A stretch of DNA of 64,000 nt from Faecalibacterium prausnitzii (GTDB lineage: Bacteria > Bacillota > Clostridia > Oscillospirales > Ruminococcaceae): positions 2,852,001 through 2,916,000 of the forward strand of contig NZ_CP065377.1 in the NCBI RefSeq assembly GCF_019967995.1, read 5' to 3'. The notes below the pieces were generated by a model, which saw only the letters and a list, made by a program, of their open reading frames with translations, searched no databases and was not told the origin of the DNA. The translations under genes and the position numbers were made by a program. Below are positions 33,245-44,761 of the stretch, one piece after another (position 1 is the first letter of the stretch; the number at the start of each line of letters is the position of its first letter).

Positions 33245-33329
33245 GAAAAAGAGCGTCAAATCTTACGATTCAACGCTCTTTTATTGGTGCACCTCCAGGG
33301 ACTCGAACCCTGGGCCCACTGATTAAGAG
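33245..33329. repeat. Right attachment-site repeat of the mobile element
   Basis: Matches 22589-22673 over 85 bp with two differences. It supplies the 3' half of tRNA-Lys and the terminator behind it, so both are restored after integration. Confidence 0.9.
33246..33278 (-). terminator. Terminator of the rRNA/tRNA-Lys transcript
   Basis: GAGCGT (33251-33256) pairs with ACGCTC (33273-33278), with a further AATC/GATT stem, then TTTTT on the minus strand. This copy belongs to the mobile element; the older chromosomal copy is at 22590-22624. Confidence 0.75.
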
Positions 33330-33360
33330 TCAGTTGCTCTACCAACTGAGCTAGAGGTGC
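33285..33360 (-). tRNA. tRNA-Lys (CTT), integration target
   Basis: A 76-nt gene with encoded CCA. The acceptor GCACCTC pairs with GAGGTGC. The anticodon loop CTCTTAA gives CTT, reading AAG. The 3' 45 bases belong to the att repeat, so the intact gene is a chromosome/element hybrid. It is the last gene of the rRNA transcript. Confidence 0.96.
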
Positions 33361-33401
33361 ATATTATCAAGATGCGGTTTCAAACATCTTGATAACTATG
33401 A

Positions 33402-33518
33402 GTCGGCGACTACCTATTTTCACAAGCCGTTTCCAGCTAACTATCTTGGGCACGAGTGAGCTTAACTACTGTGTTCGGAATGGGAACAGGTGGGACCTCA
33501 CCGTCATCGTCACCGACC
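33402..33518 (-). rRNA. 5S ribosomal RNA
   Basis: On the minus strand it begins near GGTCGGTGACGATGACGGTGA and has the conserved TTCCGAACACAGTAGTTAAGC core. A hairpin (TTATCAAGATG/CATCTTGATAA, 33365-33396) lies between it and tRNA-Lys. Confidence 0.92.
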
Positions 33519-33642
33519 ATATGACTGAATCAGTATAACATAATTGTTTTACTGTGTCCAGTGTTTTTAGAAGGACGTGCCTTCAAAACTGAATAATCAC
33601 TGCTAACATTTTTTCGTTGACTCTTTGAGTCTCAAGCGAATT

Positions 33643-36480
<2,838 letters not shown>

Positions 36481-36737
36481 CAAACGTTCTTTCAAGAACA
36501 TTTGGTATCCTCTTGATTCTCTCTTGCCAACGAAGATTATGTTACCCTTCCTTTTGAAATTGTAATATTTCTTAAAAAGAACTTACTATAATCTTTGTTT
36601 CGCAGTTATTATTCAGTTTTCAAGGTACGTCTTTGAGTTCCCTTTTCAGGGCCCTCAAAATCGAACAATATCTACTCTACTTGTCTCTGTCACCTGTTCC
36701 AGGAAGAAACCATCTTCGATGCTTCCTTCCTGCCTGA

Positions 36738-38255
<1,518 letters not shown>

Positions 38256-38450
38256 ATGATATTTATCACTTAAAAAGTGTTAAATCTTTTTTCGCTCAGC
38301 ACGCAATCGCTTGCGTCCTGTGTGAATTACTTTGTTTGGAATTGTTTACCGTGTTTTTCCAACACGAAAATAGGTTCCGTTACAAGTTTTTCGATATTGT
38401 TCAATTTTCAAGGTCCTGTGCGCCTCAGCCGACTGGCTGACGACTTGATT

Positions 38451-38479
38451 ATTTTATCACAGAAGTGATTTTTTGTCAA
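38451..38479 (-). promoter_or_regulatory. rRNA promoter P2
   Basis: On the minus strand TTGACA (38474-38479), 17-bp spacer, TAAAAT (38451-38456), about 195 bp before the 16S gene. Confidence 0.8.
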
Positions 38480-38634
38480 GCACTTTTTTCGAAGCGTTTC
38501 AACATTCTGAACTTGGATCGCTTCCGATTTCTCAGAACTGACTGGAATCTTTCAGCGTCTATTGGTTCTTTTCTTTCGCTTCTCAGCTGGGACTTCGGAA
38601 GTCATTCTTTTGTCTCAGCGCTTGGCGCTCAAGT

Positions 38635-38663
38635 ATAATACCATACACCGGGGTGGATGTCAA
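38635..38663 (-). promoter_or_regulatory. rRNA promoter P1
   Basis: On the minus strand TTGACA (38658-38663), 17-bp spacer, TATTAT (38635-38640). Tandem with P2, 184 bp apart. The 38256-38838 gap holds these promoters, a repeat and the coaX promoter. Confidence 0.8.
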
Positions 38664-38722
38664 CACTTTTTTACAAGTTTTTTCAAAAAACTTCAAATTG
38701 CTGCGTCCGGGCAGAAAATTGA

Positions 38723-38775
38723 ACCCCTCCGGGACGGCCACGGCCGTCCCGGCTCCCCTTTTCCAAGGGGAGCTT
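38723..38775. repeat. Palindromic intergenic repeat between rrn and coaX
   Basis: Two adjacent hairpins: GGGACGGCC/GGCCGTCCC and GCTCCCCTTTTCCAAGGGGAGC. The second belongs to the GCTCCCC...GGGGAGC family also seen near 20350 and 41605. Confidence 0.5.
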
Positions 38776-38802
38776 GCAGTTTTGCGGACGCGGTTGTATT
38801 AT
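38774..38802 (+). promoter_or_regulatory. Promoter of coaX
   Basis: TTGCAG (38774-38779), 17-bp spacer, TATTAT (38797-38802), 36 bp before the start codon. Confidence 0.65.
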
Positions 38803-38838
38803 ATAATTACATTATAGAGGCAGAGGAGGCCCCCGACC

Positions 38839-39615
38839 ATGATCCTGACGGTCAACATCGGCAACACACACATCACCATCGCCGGATACGAACACGACGC
38901 CCTGCAATTCAGCGGGCGTCTGCACTCCGACGCAGCAGCGACCATTGACGAATATGCCATAGCTCTGCTGAATCTGCTCTCTCTGTACCGCGTCCAGACC
39001 GAGCGCATCGAGGGAGGCATTCTGGGCAGTGTCGTGCCCGCGCTGACGGGCCGCGTCCTGGCGGCGCTGCGGATGCTCTGCTCCGCCCGCTTTCTGACCG
39101 TTGGGCCGGGCCTGAAGAGCGGCATCAAGCTGCGGCTGGACAATCCGGCCCAGCTGGGTGCAGAGCTTTTATGCGGTGCCGTTGCCGCGCTGGCCGAGAC
39201 GCCCGGCCCGCTGGCCGTCATCTCCGCCGACACAGCTATCTCCATCATGGCCGTGAACGAGAAGCAGGAGCTTGTGGGCGGCGTCATCCTGCCCGGCCCG
39301 CAGCTGTCGCAGGCAGCGCTGGTCCAGAAGACCGCCCAGCTGCCCCAGATCGACCTTTCGGCACCGGCTTCGGCCTCCATTCTGGGCAAGAACACCGCTG
39401 CCTGCCTGCAAAACGGCTTCGTGCTGGGCACCGCCAGCCTGCTGGACGGACTGGCTGAGCGCTTCCGCGCCGAACTCGGTCCGGAGCTCAAATTCTACGC
39501 CACCGGCAATCTGCCCCGCACCATCCGCGAAGCCTGCCACACGGACATTCTTTACCGCGAGACCCTCATCACCGATGGCTTGTACCGCATCTGGCAGAAA
39601 AATCGGAAAGGGTAA
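38839..39615 (+). CDS. coaX: Type III pantothenate kinase
   Basis: Phosphorylates pantothenate with ATP, the first step of coenzyme A synthesis. The 258-residue protein has the ASKHA-fold phosphate motifs of type III PanK: LTVNIGNTHITIAGY at the N-terminus (residues 3-17, DxGNT class but with Asn for Asp), the central GPGLKSGIKLRLDNPAQLGAEL (residues 94-115), ISADTAISIMAV (residues 133-144) and GGVILPGPQLS (residues 152-162). The usual start DxGNTN reads NIGNTH, so the first Asp is replaced by Asn, and DRxxN-type reads QLGAEL. It starts after GGAGG and has its own promoter. Confidence 0.9.
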   Translation: MILTVNIGNTHITIAGYEHDALQFSGRLHSDAAATIDEYAIALLNLLSLYRVQTERIEGGILGSVVPALTGRVLAALRMLCSARFLTVGPGLKSGIKLRLDNPAQLGAELLCGAVAALAETPGPLAVISADTAISIMAVNEKQELVGGVILPGPQLSQAALVQKTAQLPQIDLSAPASASILGKNTAACLQNGFVLGTASLLDGLAERFRAELGPELKFYATGNLPRTIREACHTDILYRETLITDGLYRIWQKNRKG

Positions 39616-39642
39616 ATCTGCGGCGGGGCCGTGCTGTTCGAA

Positions 39643-39696
39643 TCCTCCCGGCCGCAAATATCCTCCCGGCCGCAAATATCCTCCCGGCCGCAAATA
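39643..39696 (+). repeat. Three tandem copies of an 18-bp tRNA-tail-like unit
   Basis: TCCTCCCGGCCGCAAATA occurs at 39643-39660, 39661-39678 and 39679-39696. Just before it, GTTCGAA extends the first copy into a T-arm/acceptor 3' end like that of tRNA-Arg, but on the plus strand. Confidence 0.85.
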
Positions 39697-39732
39697 AAAA
39701 TCCCCAGCACACGAAAGTGTACTGGGGATTTT
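39696..39732 (-). terminator. Terminator after tRNA-Arg
   Basis: AAATCCCCAG pairs with CTGGGGATTT around an inner CACAC/GTGT pairing, followed by TTATTT on the minus strand. Confidence 0.75.
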
Positions 39733-39733
39733 A

Positions 39734-39807
39734 TGCGACCGGGAGGATTCGAACCTCTGGCCTTCCGGGTCGGAGCCGAACGCTCTATCCAGCTGAGCTA
39801 CGATCGC
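39734..39807 (-). tRNA. tRNA-Arg (CCG)
   Basis: A 74-nt gene without encoded CCA. The acceptor GCGATCG pairs with CGGTCGC. The anticodon loop CTCCGAC gives CCG, reading CGG. T arm GGTTCGAATCC. Confidence 0.93.
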
Positions 39808-39836
39808 ACATCTTCTGAACGGATTCAGTATAAGGT

Positions 39837-39865
39837 AGTATAGCACAGCCGGGCAGAAATTGCAA
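39837..39865 (-). promoter_or_regulatory. Promoter of tRNA-Arg
   Basis: On the minus strand TTGCAA (39860-39865), 17-bp spacer, TATACT (39837-39842). Confidence 0.7.
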
Positions 39866-39973
39866 ATAGAAATCTTCGCCCTTGTCGGCCCAATTTCTGC
39901 ATCCGAAGCATCCTTCTGAAAAATCATCGGGCGGCGCGTAAAAATTTCACCTCTGCTTTTTGGGTTTTCCGTC

Positions 39974-40001
39974 TTGCAAAAGCGCCGCCTGGCCTTATAA
40001 T
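39974..40001 (+). promoter_or_regulatory. Promoter of the MATE exporter at 40063
   Basis: TTGCAA (39974-39979), 16-bp spacer, perfect TATAAT (39996-40001). Confidence 0.7.
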
Positions 40002-40062
40002 AGAGCTTGTGCCCCGGTGTGCGCGGGCACAGTTTCGGATCAGGAAAAGGAATCATCAAGTT

Positions 40063-41430
40063 ATGAAGTCAAACACCAAATCGCTGACGGAAGGCCCTCT
40101 GGCCAAGCAGATCCTTCTGGTCAGCCTGCCGCTGGCACTGTCCAACCTGCTGCAGGTGCTGTTCAACATGTCGGACGTCGCGGTCGTGGGCCGGTTCGCC
40201 GGCTCCACGGCGCTGGGTGCAGTGGGCTCCACGAGCATCTTCGTCACCCTGTTCACCGGTTTTCTCATCGGCCTGAGCAACGGCATCAACGTGCTGGTGG
40301 CCCGCTTCTATGGGGCCAGGCACACCGATGACGTCCGCCGCACCGTTCACTCGGCGCTGGTGGTCAGCCTCATCGCCGGTGTGGTACTGCTGTTCGTAGG
40401 CCTGCTGGGCTCCCCCGCCCTGCTGCGGCTGCTGAACACCAAGGAAGACCTGCTGCCCGGTGCCATCCTCTATCTGCGGGTCTACTTCCTCGGTATGCCC
40501 GCACTGGCGCTCTATAACTTTGGCAACGCCATCTTCAGCGCCATCGGCGACACCAAAAAGCCGCTGTACTTCCTGAGCATCGCGGGTGTGCTGAACATCC
40601 TGCTCAACCTCTTCTTCGTCATCGTCTGCAAGCTGGATGTCATGGGCGTGGCGCTGGCCAGTGCCATTTCGCAATGCGTTTCCGCCGGGCTCATCCTCCA
40701 CGCGCTGACTCAGGTGCAGGACTGCTACACCCTGCATTTCCGGGAAGCCCGGCTCGACCCGGCCATGACCCGAAGCATTCTGGCGCTGGGCCTGCCCGCC
40801 GGGTTCCAGAACGCCGTCTTCGCCATCGCCAACCTCTTCATTCAGGCGGGCGTCAACTCCTTCGACTCCCTCATGGTCAAGGGCAACTCCGCCGCCGCCA
40901 ACGCCGACAACCTCATCTACGACTGCATGGCCGCCTTCTACATGGCCTGTGCCAGCTTCATGAGCCAGAACTACGGCGCAGGCAAGCCGGACCGCGTGAA
41001 GAAGAGCTACTTCATCGCGCTGGGCTATTCCTTTGGCGCGGGCCTGCTGCTGGGCGGCAGCCTGTTCGTGTTCGGCCGCGAGTTCCTGGCCCTCTTCACC
41101 ACCGAGCCGGCCGTCATCGACGCTGGCATGAAGCGTGTGGGCGTCATGGGTCTGGCCTACTGCATCTCGGCCTTTATGGACTGCACCATCGCCGCCTCCC
41201 GCGGCCTGGGCAAGACCGTCGTGCCCACCGTCATCGTCATCCTGGGCTCCTGCGTCTTCCGCGTCATCTGGGTGTACACCATCTTTGCCCACTTCCACAC
41301 CATCCCCTCGCTTTATCTGCTCTACCCCTGCTCCTGGACGCTGACCGCTCTGGCGGAGATCGTCTACTTCGTCCACTGCTACAAGCAGGCCATGAAGATC
41401 TTCCGGGAGCCGGTCCCTGCGTCGCTGTAA
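40063..41430 (+). CDS. MATE-family multidrug/metabolite exporter
   Basis: A 455-residue, 12-helix MATE transporter, exchanging Na+ or H+ for organic cations or metabolites. It has the two-fold repeat with the start TEGPLAKQILLVSLPLALSNLLQVLFNMSDVAVVGRFAG and the second-half counterpart ALGLPAGFQNAVFAIANLFIQAGVN. AAAAGGAA precedes the ATG at 40063; codons upstream lack a ribosome site. It is one of three MATE genes here, which are not close copies of one another. Substrate unknown. It ends in a strong terminator. Confidence 0.92.
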   Translation: MKSNTKSLTEGPLAKQILLVSLPLALSNLLQVLFNMSDVAVVGRFAGSTALGAVGSTSIFVTLFTGFLIGLSNGINVLVARFYGARHTDDVRRTVHSALVVSLIAGVVLLFVGLLGSPALLRLLNTKEDLLPGAILYLRVYFLGMPALALYNFGNAIFSAIGDTKKPLYFLSIAGVLNILLNLFFVIVCKLDVMGVALASAISQCVSAGLILHALTQVQDCYTLHFREARLDPAMTRSILALGLPAGFQNAVFAIANLFIQAGVNSFDSLMVKGNSAAANADNLIYDCMAAFYMACASFMSQNYGAGKPDRVKKSYFIALGYSFGAGLLLGGSLFVFGREFLALFTTEPAVIDAGMKRVGVMGLAYCISAFMDCTIAASRGLGKTVVPTVIVILGSCVFRVIWVYTIFAHFHTIPSLYLLYPCSWTLTALAEIVYFVHCYKQAMKIFREPVPASL

Positions 41431-41447
41431 ACCGTTCAGACATAAGA

Positions 41448-41485
41448 AAAGGCAGATGCCGTTCGATGCGGCATCTGCCTTTTTT
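41448..41485 (+). terminator. Terminator after the MATE gene
   Basis: AAAGGCAGATGCCG (41448-41461) pairs with CGGCATCTGCCTTT, ending in TTTTTT. About 41600-41640 a short GCTCCCC.../GAGGAGC palindrome follows. Confidence 0.85.
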
Positions 41486-41644
41486 GTGGTTCGTTATACC
41501 TTTACTTCTCCCGCCAGCACCCGCTGATAGTCCTCGTGTTTTCAAACCTGCTCTCTGTCCTCATTATAAACCGACCTTCTGCGCAGTGCAAGAAGTTTGG
41601 CACAACAAAAGCTCCCCGGAAACGAGGAGCTTTCGTTGGTTCTC

Positions 41645-42661
41645 TTATGCGTATTGGTGGTTCAGGAACATCGCCTTGATGAGGACGACCTCGTCGTATT
41701 CCTCCTGCTCGACCTGAACGTCGGCGTTCAGCGCCTTCAGGCGGGCCTTGACAGCCTCCAGCGCCTCCGGCACGGTGACGGCGCGGCCCTCTTCGATGGC
41801 GTCCATCATCTGCTTGAGGACGGTCGGGTGTGCGTAATAGCTCGGCACCGGGAACGCACCGTTCGGATAGCGCTTCACATAGTCCGCTGCGGCCTGCTCG
41901 GCCCGGTCGGCCCGCTTCATGATGGCGCTGTGGTTGTTGCGGGCGGTGGGCAGCATGTTGTAGCTGGAAAAGAGGAAGATGGCCGCAAAGCCGAACAGCG
42001 CAAAGTAGATGCCGTAATTGCCCACATGGTTCGTGATGGCATAGAGGCCGTAGGCTGCGGCCACAAGGCCGAACAGGAAGATGGCCAATGCGACATAGCG
42101 GTACACCGGCTTGCTCTGCAGCTGGGCGCGCTTGCGGCGCTCGGCGGCGCTCAGCTCATCCGAGATCTCCGGCTTGGCTTCCAGATACTCTTTTGCCCGG
42201 CGCAGCACCGTCAGGCTGTGCTCGGCGTCTTTCGTCAGCTCCGGCAGCTTGCGGGCGGCCTTTTCGGCCTCCTTCTTCTGCACGGTCTGCTCACCTGCCG
42301 CGCTCAGCCGCTTGATCTGCGGCTGCTCTTTGGCCAGAACGTCCAGCAGGGCGTCCACGTCCCGCTCATCCTTGAAGTTGCACTGCTTCTGCTTGCCGCC
42401 GTCGTACTCCACCACCAGATAGGCCATGGAGGCAAACATCCCTTTGCCGGTAAAGCCGCCCTGGCTCATGGCGACCCGCTTGAACGCGCGGGTGATGCTG
42501 CCGTAAGGCAGATAATAGCAGCGGTCGATGTAAAAGCTGTTGAGGTACAGCGCCTTTTTGCCGACGCCGCAGGGGCCGATCTTTTTGCAGGCTTTTTTGT
42601 CTGCTTCCAGCTCGGCAGCGCCGAGTTTTGCCAGACCCAGTTGTGCAGGTTTGAACAGCAT
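41645..42661 (-). CDS. Hypothetical membrane protein with PH-like and coiled-coil parts
   Basis: A 338-residue protein. The N-terminal 100 residues are beta-rich (KKALYLNSFYIDRCYYLPYG, ASMAYLVVEYDGGKQKQC), like a PH-type domain. A charged helical stretch follows (residues 110-175), then two transmembrane helices (about 186-205 and 212-232) and a C-terminal helical tail. I do not recognise the family. The ATG at 42661 follows AAAGAGGG by eight bases. It is downstream of cstA on the same strand but separated by a terminator, so it is probably independent. Confidence 0.75.
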   Translation of the reverse strand: MLFKPAQLGLAKLGAAELEADKKACKKIGPCGVGKKALYLNSFYIDRCYYLPYGSITRAFKRVAMSQGGFTGKGMFASMAYLVVEYDGGKQKQCNFKDERDVDALLDVLAKEQPQIKRLSAAGEQTVQKKEAEKAARKLPELTKDAEHSLTVLRRAKEYLEAKPEISDELSAAERRKRAQLQSKPVYRYVALAIFLFGLVAAAYGLYAITNHVGNYGIYFALFGFAAIFLFSSYNMLPTARNNHSAIMKRADRAEQAAADYVKRYPNGAFPVPSYYAHPTVLKQMMDAIEEGRAVTVPEALEAVKARLKALNADVQVEQEEYDEVVLIKAMFLNHQYA

Positions 42662-42749
42662 AGTGTATCCCTCTTTTGCGTTTTGTTTGTACCCATTGTC
42701 CCACTGTCTTTCGCAAAATGCAAGAGTCTTTTCCACTCTTAGCCAAAAG

Positions 42750-42786
42750 CAAGACCGGCCGCTGGTGTGGGCAGCGGCCGGTCTTG
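42750..42786 (-). terminator. Terminator after the first cstA copy
   Basis: CAAGACCGGCCGCTG pairs with CAGCGGCCGGTCTTG (15 bp), followed by CTTTTGG on the minus strand. Confidence 0.75.
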
Positions 42787-42818
42787 AGATCACAGGGGGT
42801 TATGCCGCCTTGAATGGG

Positions 42819-44324
42819 TTATGCGGCTTTCTTCTCCGTGTGCTTCTTGGTAGCGTGGATAAACAGGGCCAGCATTGCAACGGCGAAGACGATACCCACA
42901 GGGTATGCGACCGCCGTATTGTAGATGGTGGCACCCTCAGCAGTCTTGCTGTTCAGCAGGCCGCCCAGGCACTCCGGAGCCAGCACGAAGTAGGTGCAGG
43001 ACACGGCGCTCATGAAGGTAGCGGGCACAGCGGTGATCCAGTAGTTCTTCTTCTCCTTGAACAGGTACATGGAAGCAGCCCACAGGACGATCATGGCCAG
43101 CGTCTGGTTGGTCCAGCTGAAGTAACGCCAGATGACCGTGTAGTTGATGAAGCCCAGCGCGTTGCCGATGCCCAGGAAGGCGCCGACACCCAGAACGGGG
43201 ACGCAGAGCTTCAGGCGGTTCCCGTAGCTGTCCTGATCCAGCTTCAGCCAGTCGGCCAGAGTCAGACGAGCGGAACGGAAGGCGGTATCACCAGAGGTGA
43301 TGGGGCAGATGACGACGCCGATCATTGCCAGGGCAATGCCGATACCGCCCATGGTCTTGGAGCAGACGTCGTAGATGGCGGCGGACTGACCTTCGGCCAG
43401 AGCAGCGGCCAGACCGGTGTTCAGACCACCGGTGACTTCGTACAGAGAGCAGCCGGCAGCAGCCCAGATCAGAGCGATGATGCCTTCGCAGACCATTGCG
43501 CCGTAGAAGACGAAGTGGCCCTGCTTCTCACTCTTCATGCAGCGCGCCATCAGAGGCGACTGGGTGGAATGGAAGCCGGAAATAGCGCCGCAGGCGACCG
43601 TGATGAACATGAAGCTCCAGATCGGGGTGCCCGACGGGTGCATGCTGCCGAAGTGATCCCACAGTTCGGGGATGGTGTAGGCGGGGTTGGTGAAGATGCC
43701 AAAGATAACGCCCACTGCCATGATGATCAGGCAGATGCCGAAGACCGGGTAGATCTTGCCGATGATGGCATCAATGGAGATAAAGGTCGCGATGAAGTAA
43801 TAGACCAGAATGATGATCAGCCAGAACAGGGTGGTGGTGAGCACACCGCTCATCCCGCTGTTCTTGCACAGGGTCACGATCAGGCCAGCAGGGCCGACTG
43901 CGAACACCGTGCCGACCATGATCAGCAGCACGACAGAGAACACACGCATGATGTTCTGCATCACAGGTCCCAGATACTTGCCGGTAACTTCTGCGATGGA
44001 AGCGCCTTCGTTGCGCTCGCTCATCATACCGGAGAAGTAGTCGTGGACGCCGCCTGCAAAGATGGTGCCGAAGGTGATCCACAGGAACACCACAGGGCCC
44101 CACAGAGCACCCTGCAGTGCACCAAAGATGGGGCCGAGGCCCGCAATGTTCAGCAGCTGGACGAGGAACAGCTTCCACTGCGGCATCACGACGTAGTCAA
44201 CGCCATCGTTGATGCGCACAGCGGGAGTTTCACGGTCGTCCGGTCCAAACGTGTTGTCCACGATCTTGCCATAGACAAAATAGCCTATGATCAGGAGCGC
44301 CAGACAGAGTAAGAAACTAATCAT
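42819..44324 (-). CDS. cstA: CstA-family peptide/pyruvate carrier, copy 1
   Basis: A 501-residue polytopic protein of the CstA family, known from E. coli as carbon-starvation protein A and as BtsT/CstA pyruvate uptake systems. Characteristic segments are FGPDDRETPAVRINDGVDYV, GPIFGALQGALWGPVVFLWI, GGVHDYFSGMMSERN and SGFHSTQSPLMARCMKSEKQ. The start MISFLLCLALLIIGYFVYG has AGGAGG eight bases upstream. An almost identical second gene lies directly upstream on the same strand and differs mainly in the last ten residues (HTEKKAA here). Substrate (peptide or pyruvate) is inferred from the family. Confidence 0.93.
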   Translation of the reverse strand: MISFLLCLALLIIGYFVYGKIVDNTFGPDDRETPAVRINDGVDYVVMPQWKLFLVQLLNIAGLGPIFGALQGALWGPVVFLWITFGTIFAGGVHDYFSGMMSERNEGASIAEVTGKYLGPVMQNIMRVFSVVLLIMVGTVFAVGPAGLIVTLCKNSGMSGVLTTTLFWLIIILVYYFIATFISIDAIIGKIYPVFGICLIIMAVGVIFGIFTNPAYTIPELWDHFGSMHPSGTPIWSFMFITVACGAISGFHSTQSPLMARCMKSEKQGHFVFYGAMVCEGIIALIWAAAGCSLYEVTGGLNTGLAAALAEGQSAAIYDVCSKTMGGIGIALAMIGVVICPITSGDTAFRSARLTLADWLKLDQDSYGNRLKLCVPVLGVGAFLGIGNALGFINYTVIWRYFSWTNQTLAMIVLWAASMYLFKEKKNYWITAVPATFMSAVSCTYFVLAPECLGGLLNSKTAEGATIYNTAVAYPVGIVFAVAMLALFIHATKKHTEKKAA

Positions 44325-44677
44325 ACCAGAAACCTCCTTTTTCAGATCCACGCCCACGGCCCCATTCTGCCGTGCGTGGTCCATGTCTGGCTTCATGTTA
44401 ACACATTTTTCATAACTCGAATAATATCTTTCCTGCATAGCCCTCATATCAAAAAGTATATGGTGGGGTTTCAGGCGTTTCTTTTGGCAAAGATTTTCAG
44501 CGTTTTCTCGGCAAATTTTCTTTTCCGAAAACGTTCTCTGTGCGATGTTGACCGACGAAAGTTGCGGCTCCCAAACTTTCCGCCTGTTTTTTGTGCAGTT
44601 TGACCACACCTGCAATTTTTGCGCGATTTTCAGTTCTTTTTTCGTGTTATTCAGCCGAGTTCCTCCCGTTGCAAACG

Positions 44678-44716
44678 AAGACCGGCCGTCCGGGGACTTC
44701 CCGGCGGCCGGTCTTC
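44678..44716 (-). terminator. Terminator between the two cstA copies
   Basis: GAAGACCGGCCG (44678-44689) pairs with CGGCCGGTCTTC (44705-44716), followed by GTTTGC on the minus strand. The stem sequence closely resembles that of the copy-1 terminator. The 44325-44761 gap otherwise contains a leader shared with copy 2. Confidence 0.7.
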
Positions 44717-44761
44717 TGTGAATGGGCAAATATTAGAAGAGGAACTCAGGATCTCATCGGA

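Larger units (their letters stand above)
22674..33329. mobile_element. Integrative mobilizable element in tRNA-Lys
   Basis: The 10.66-kb element lies between the two tRNA-Lys repeats. Its integrase and excisionase sit at the right end beside the intact tRNA, with a MobV relaxase and a transfer-origin-like region before them. It has no type IV secretion genes, so it would need a helper for transfer. Bases 23.2-27.8 kb are clearly more AT-rich than the chromosome and hold small immunity-like genes and fragments. Both ends carry three 11-bp-phased ACCGTGCA sites. Left and right ends are set by the loss of repeat identity at the anticodon. Confidence 0.9.

Noticed and set aside
39643..39696. Possible CRISPR array
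   Set aside because: The 18-bp units are directly adjacent with no spacers, and no cas genes are in the window.
44325..44729. Longer N-terminus for CstA copy 1 (and similarly copy 2)
   Set aside because: AGGAGG sits eight bases before the ATG at 44324, and CstA proteins start at MISFLL; the extension is kept only as a finding.
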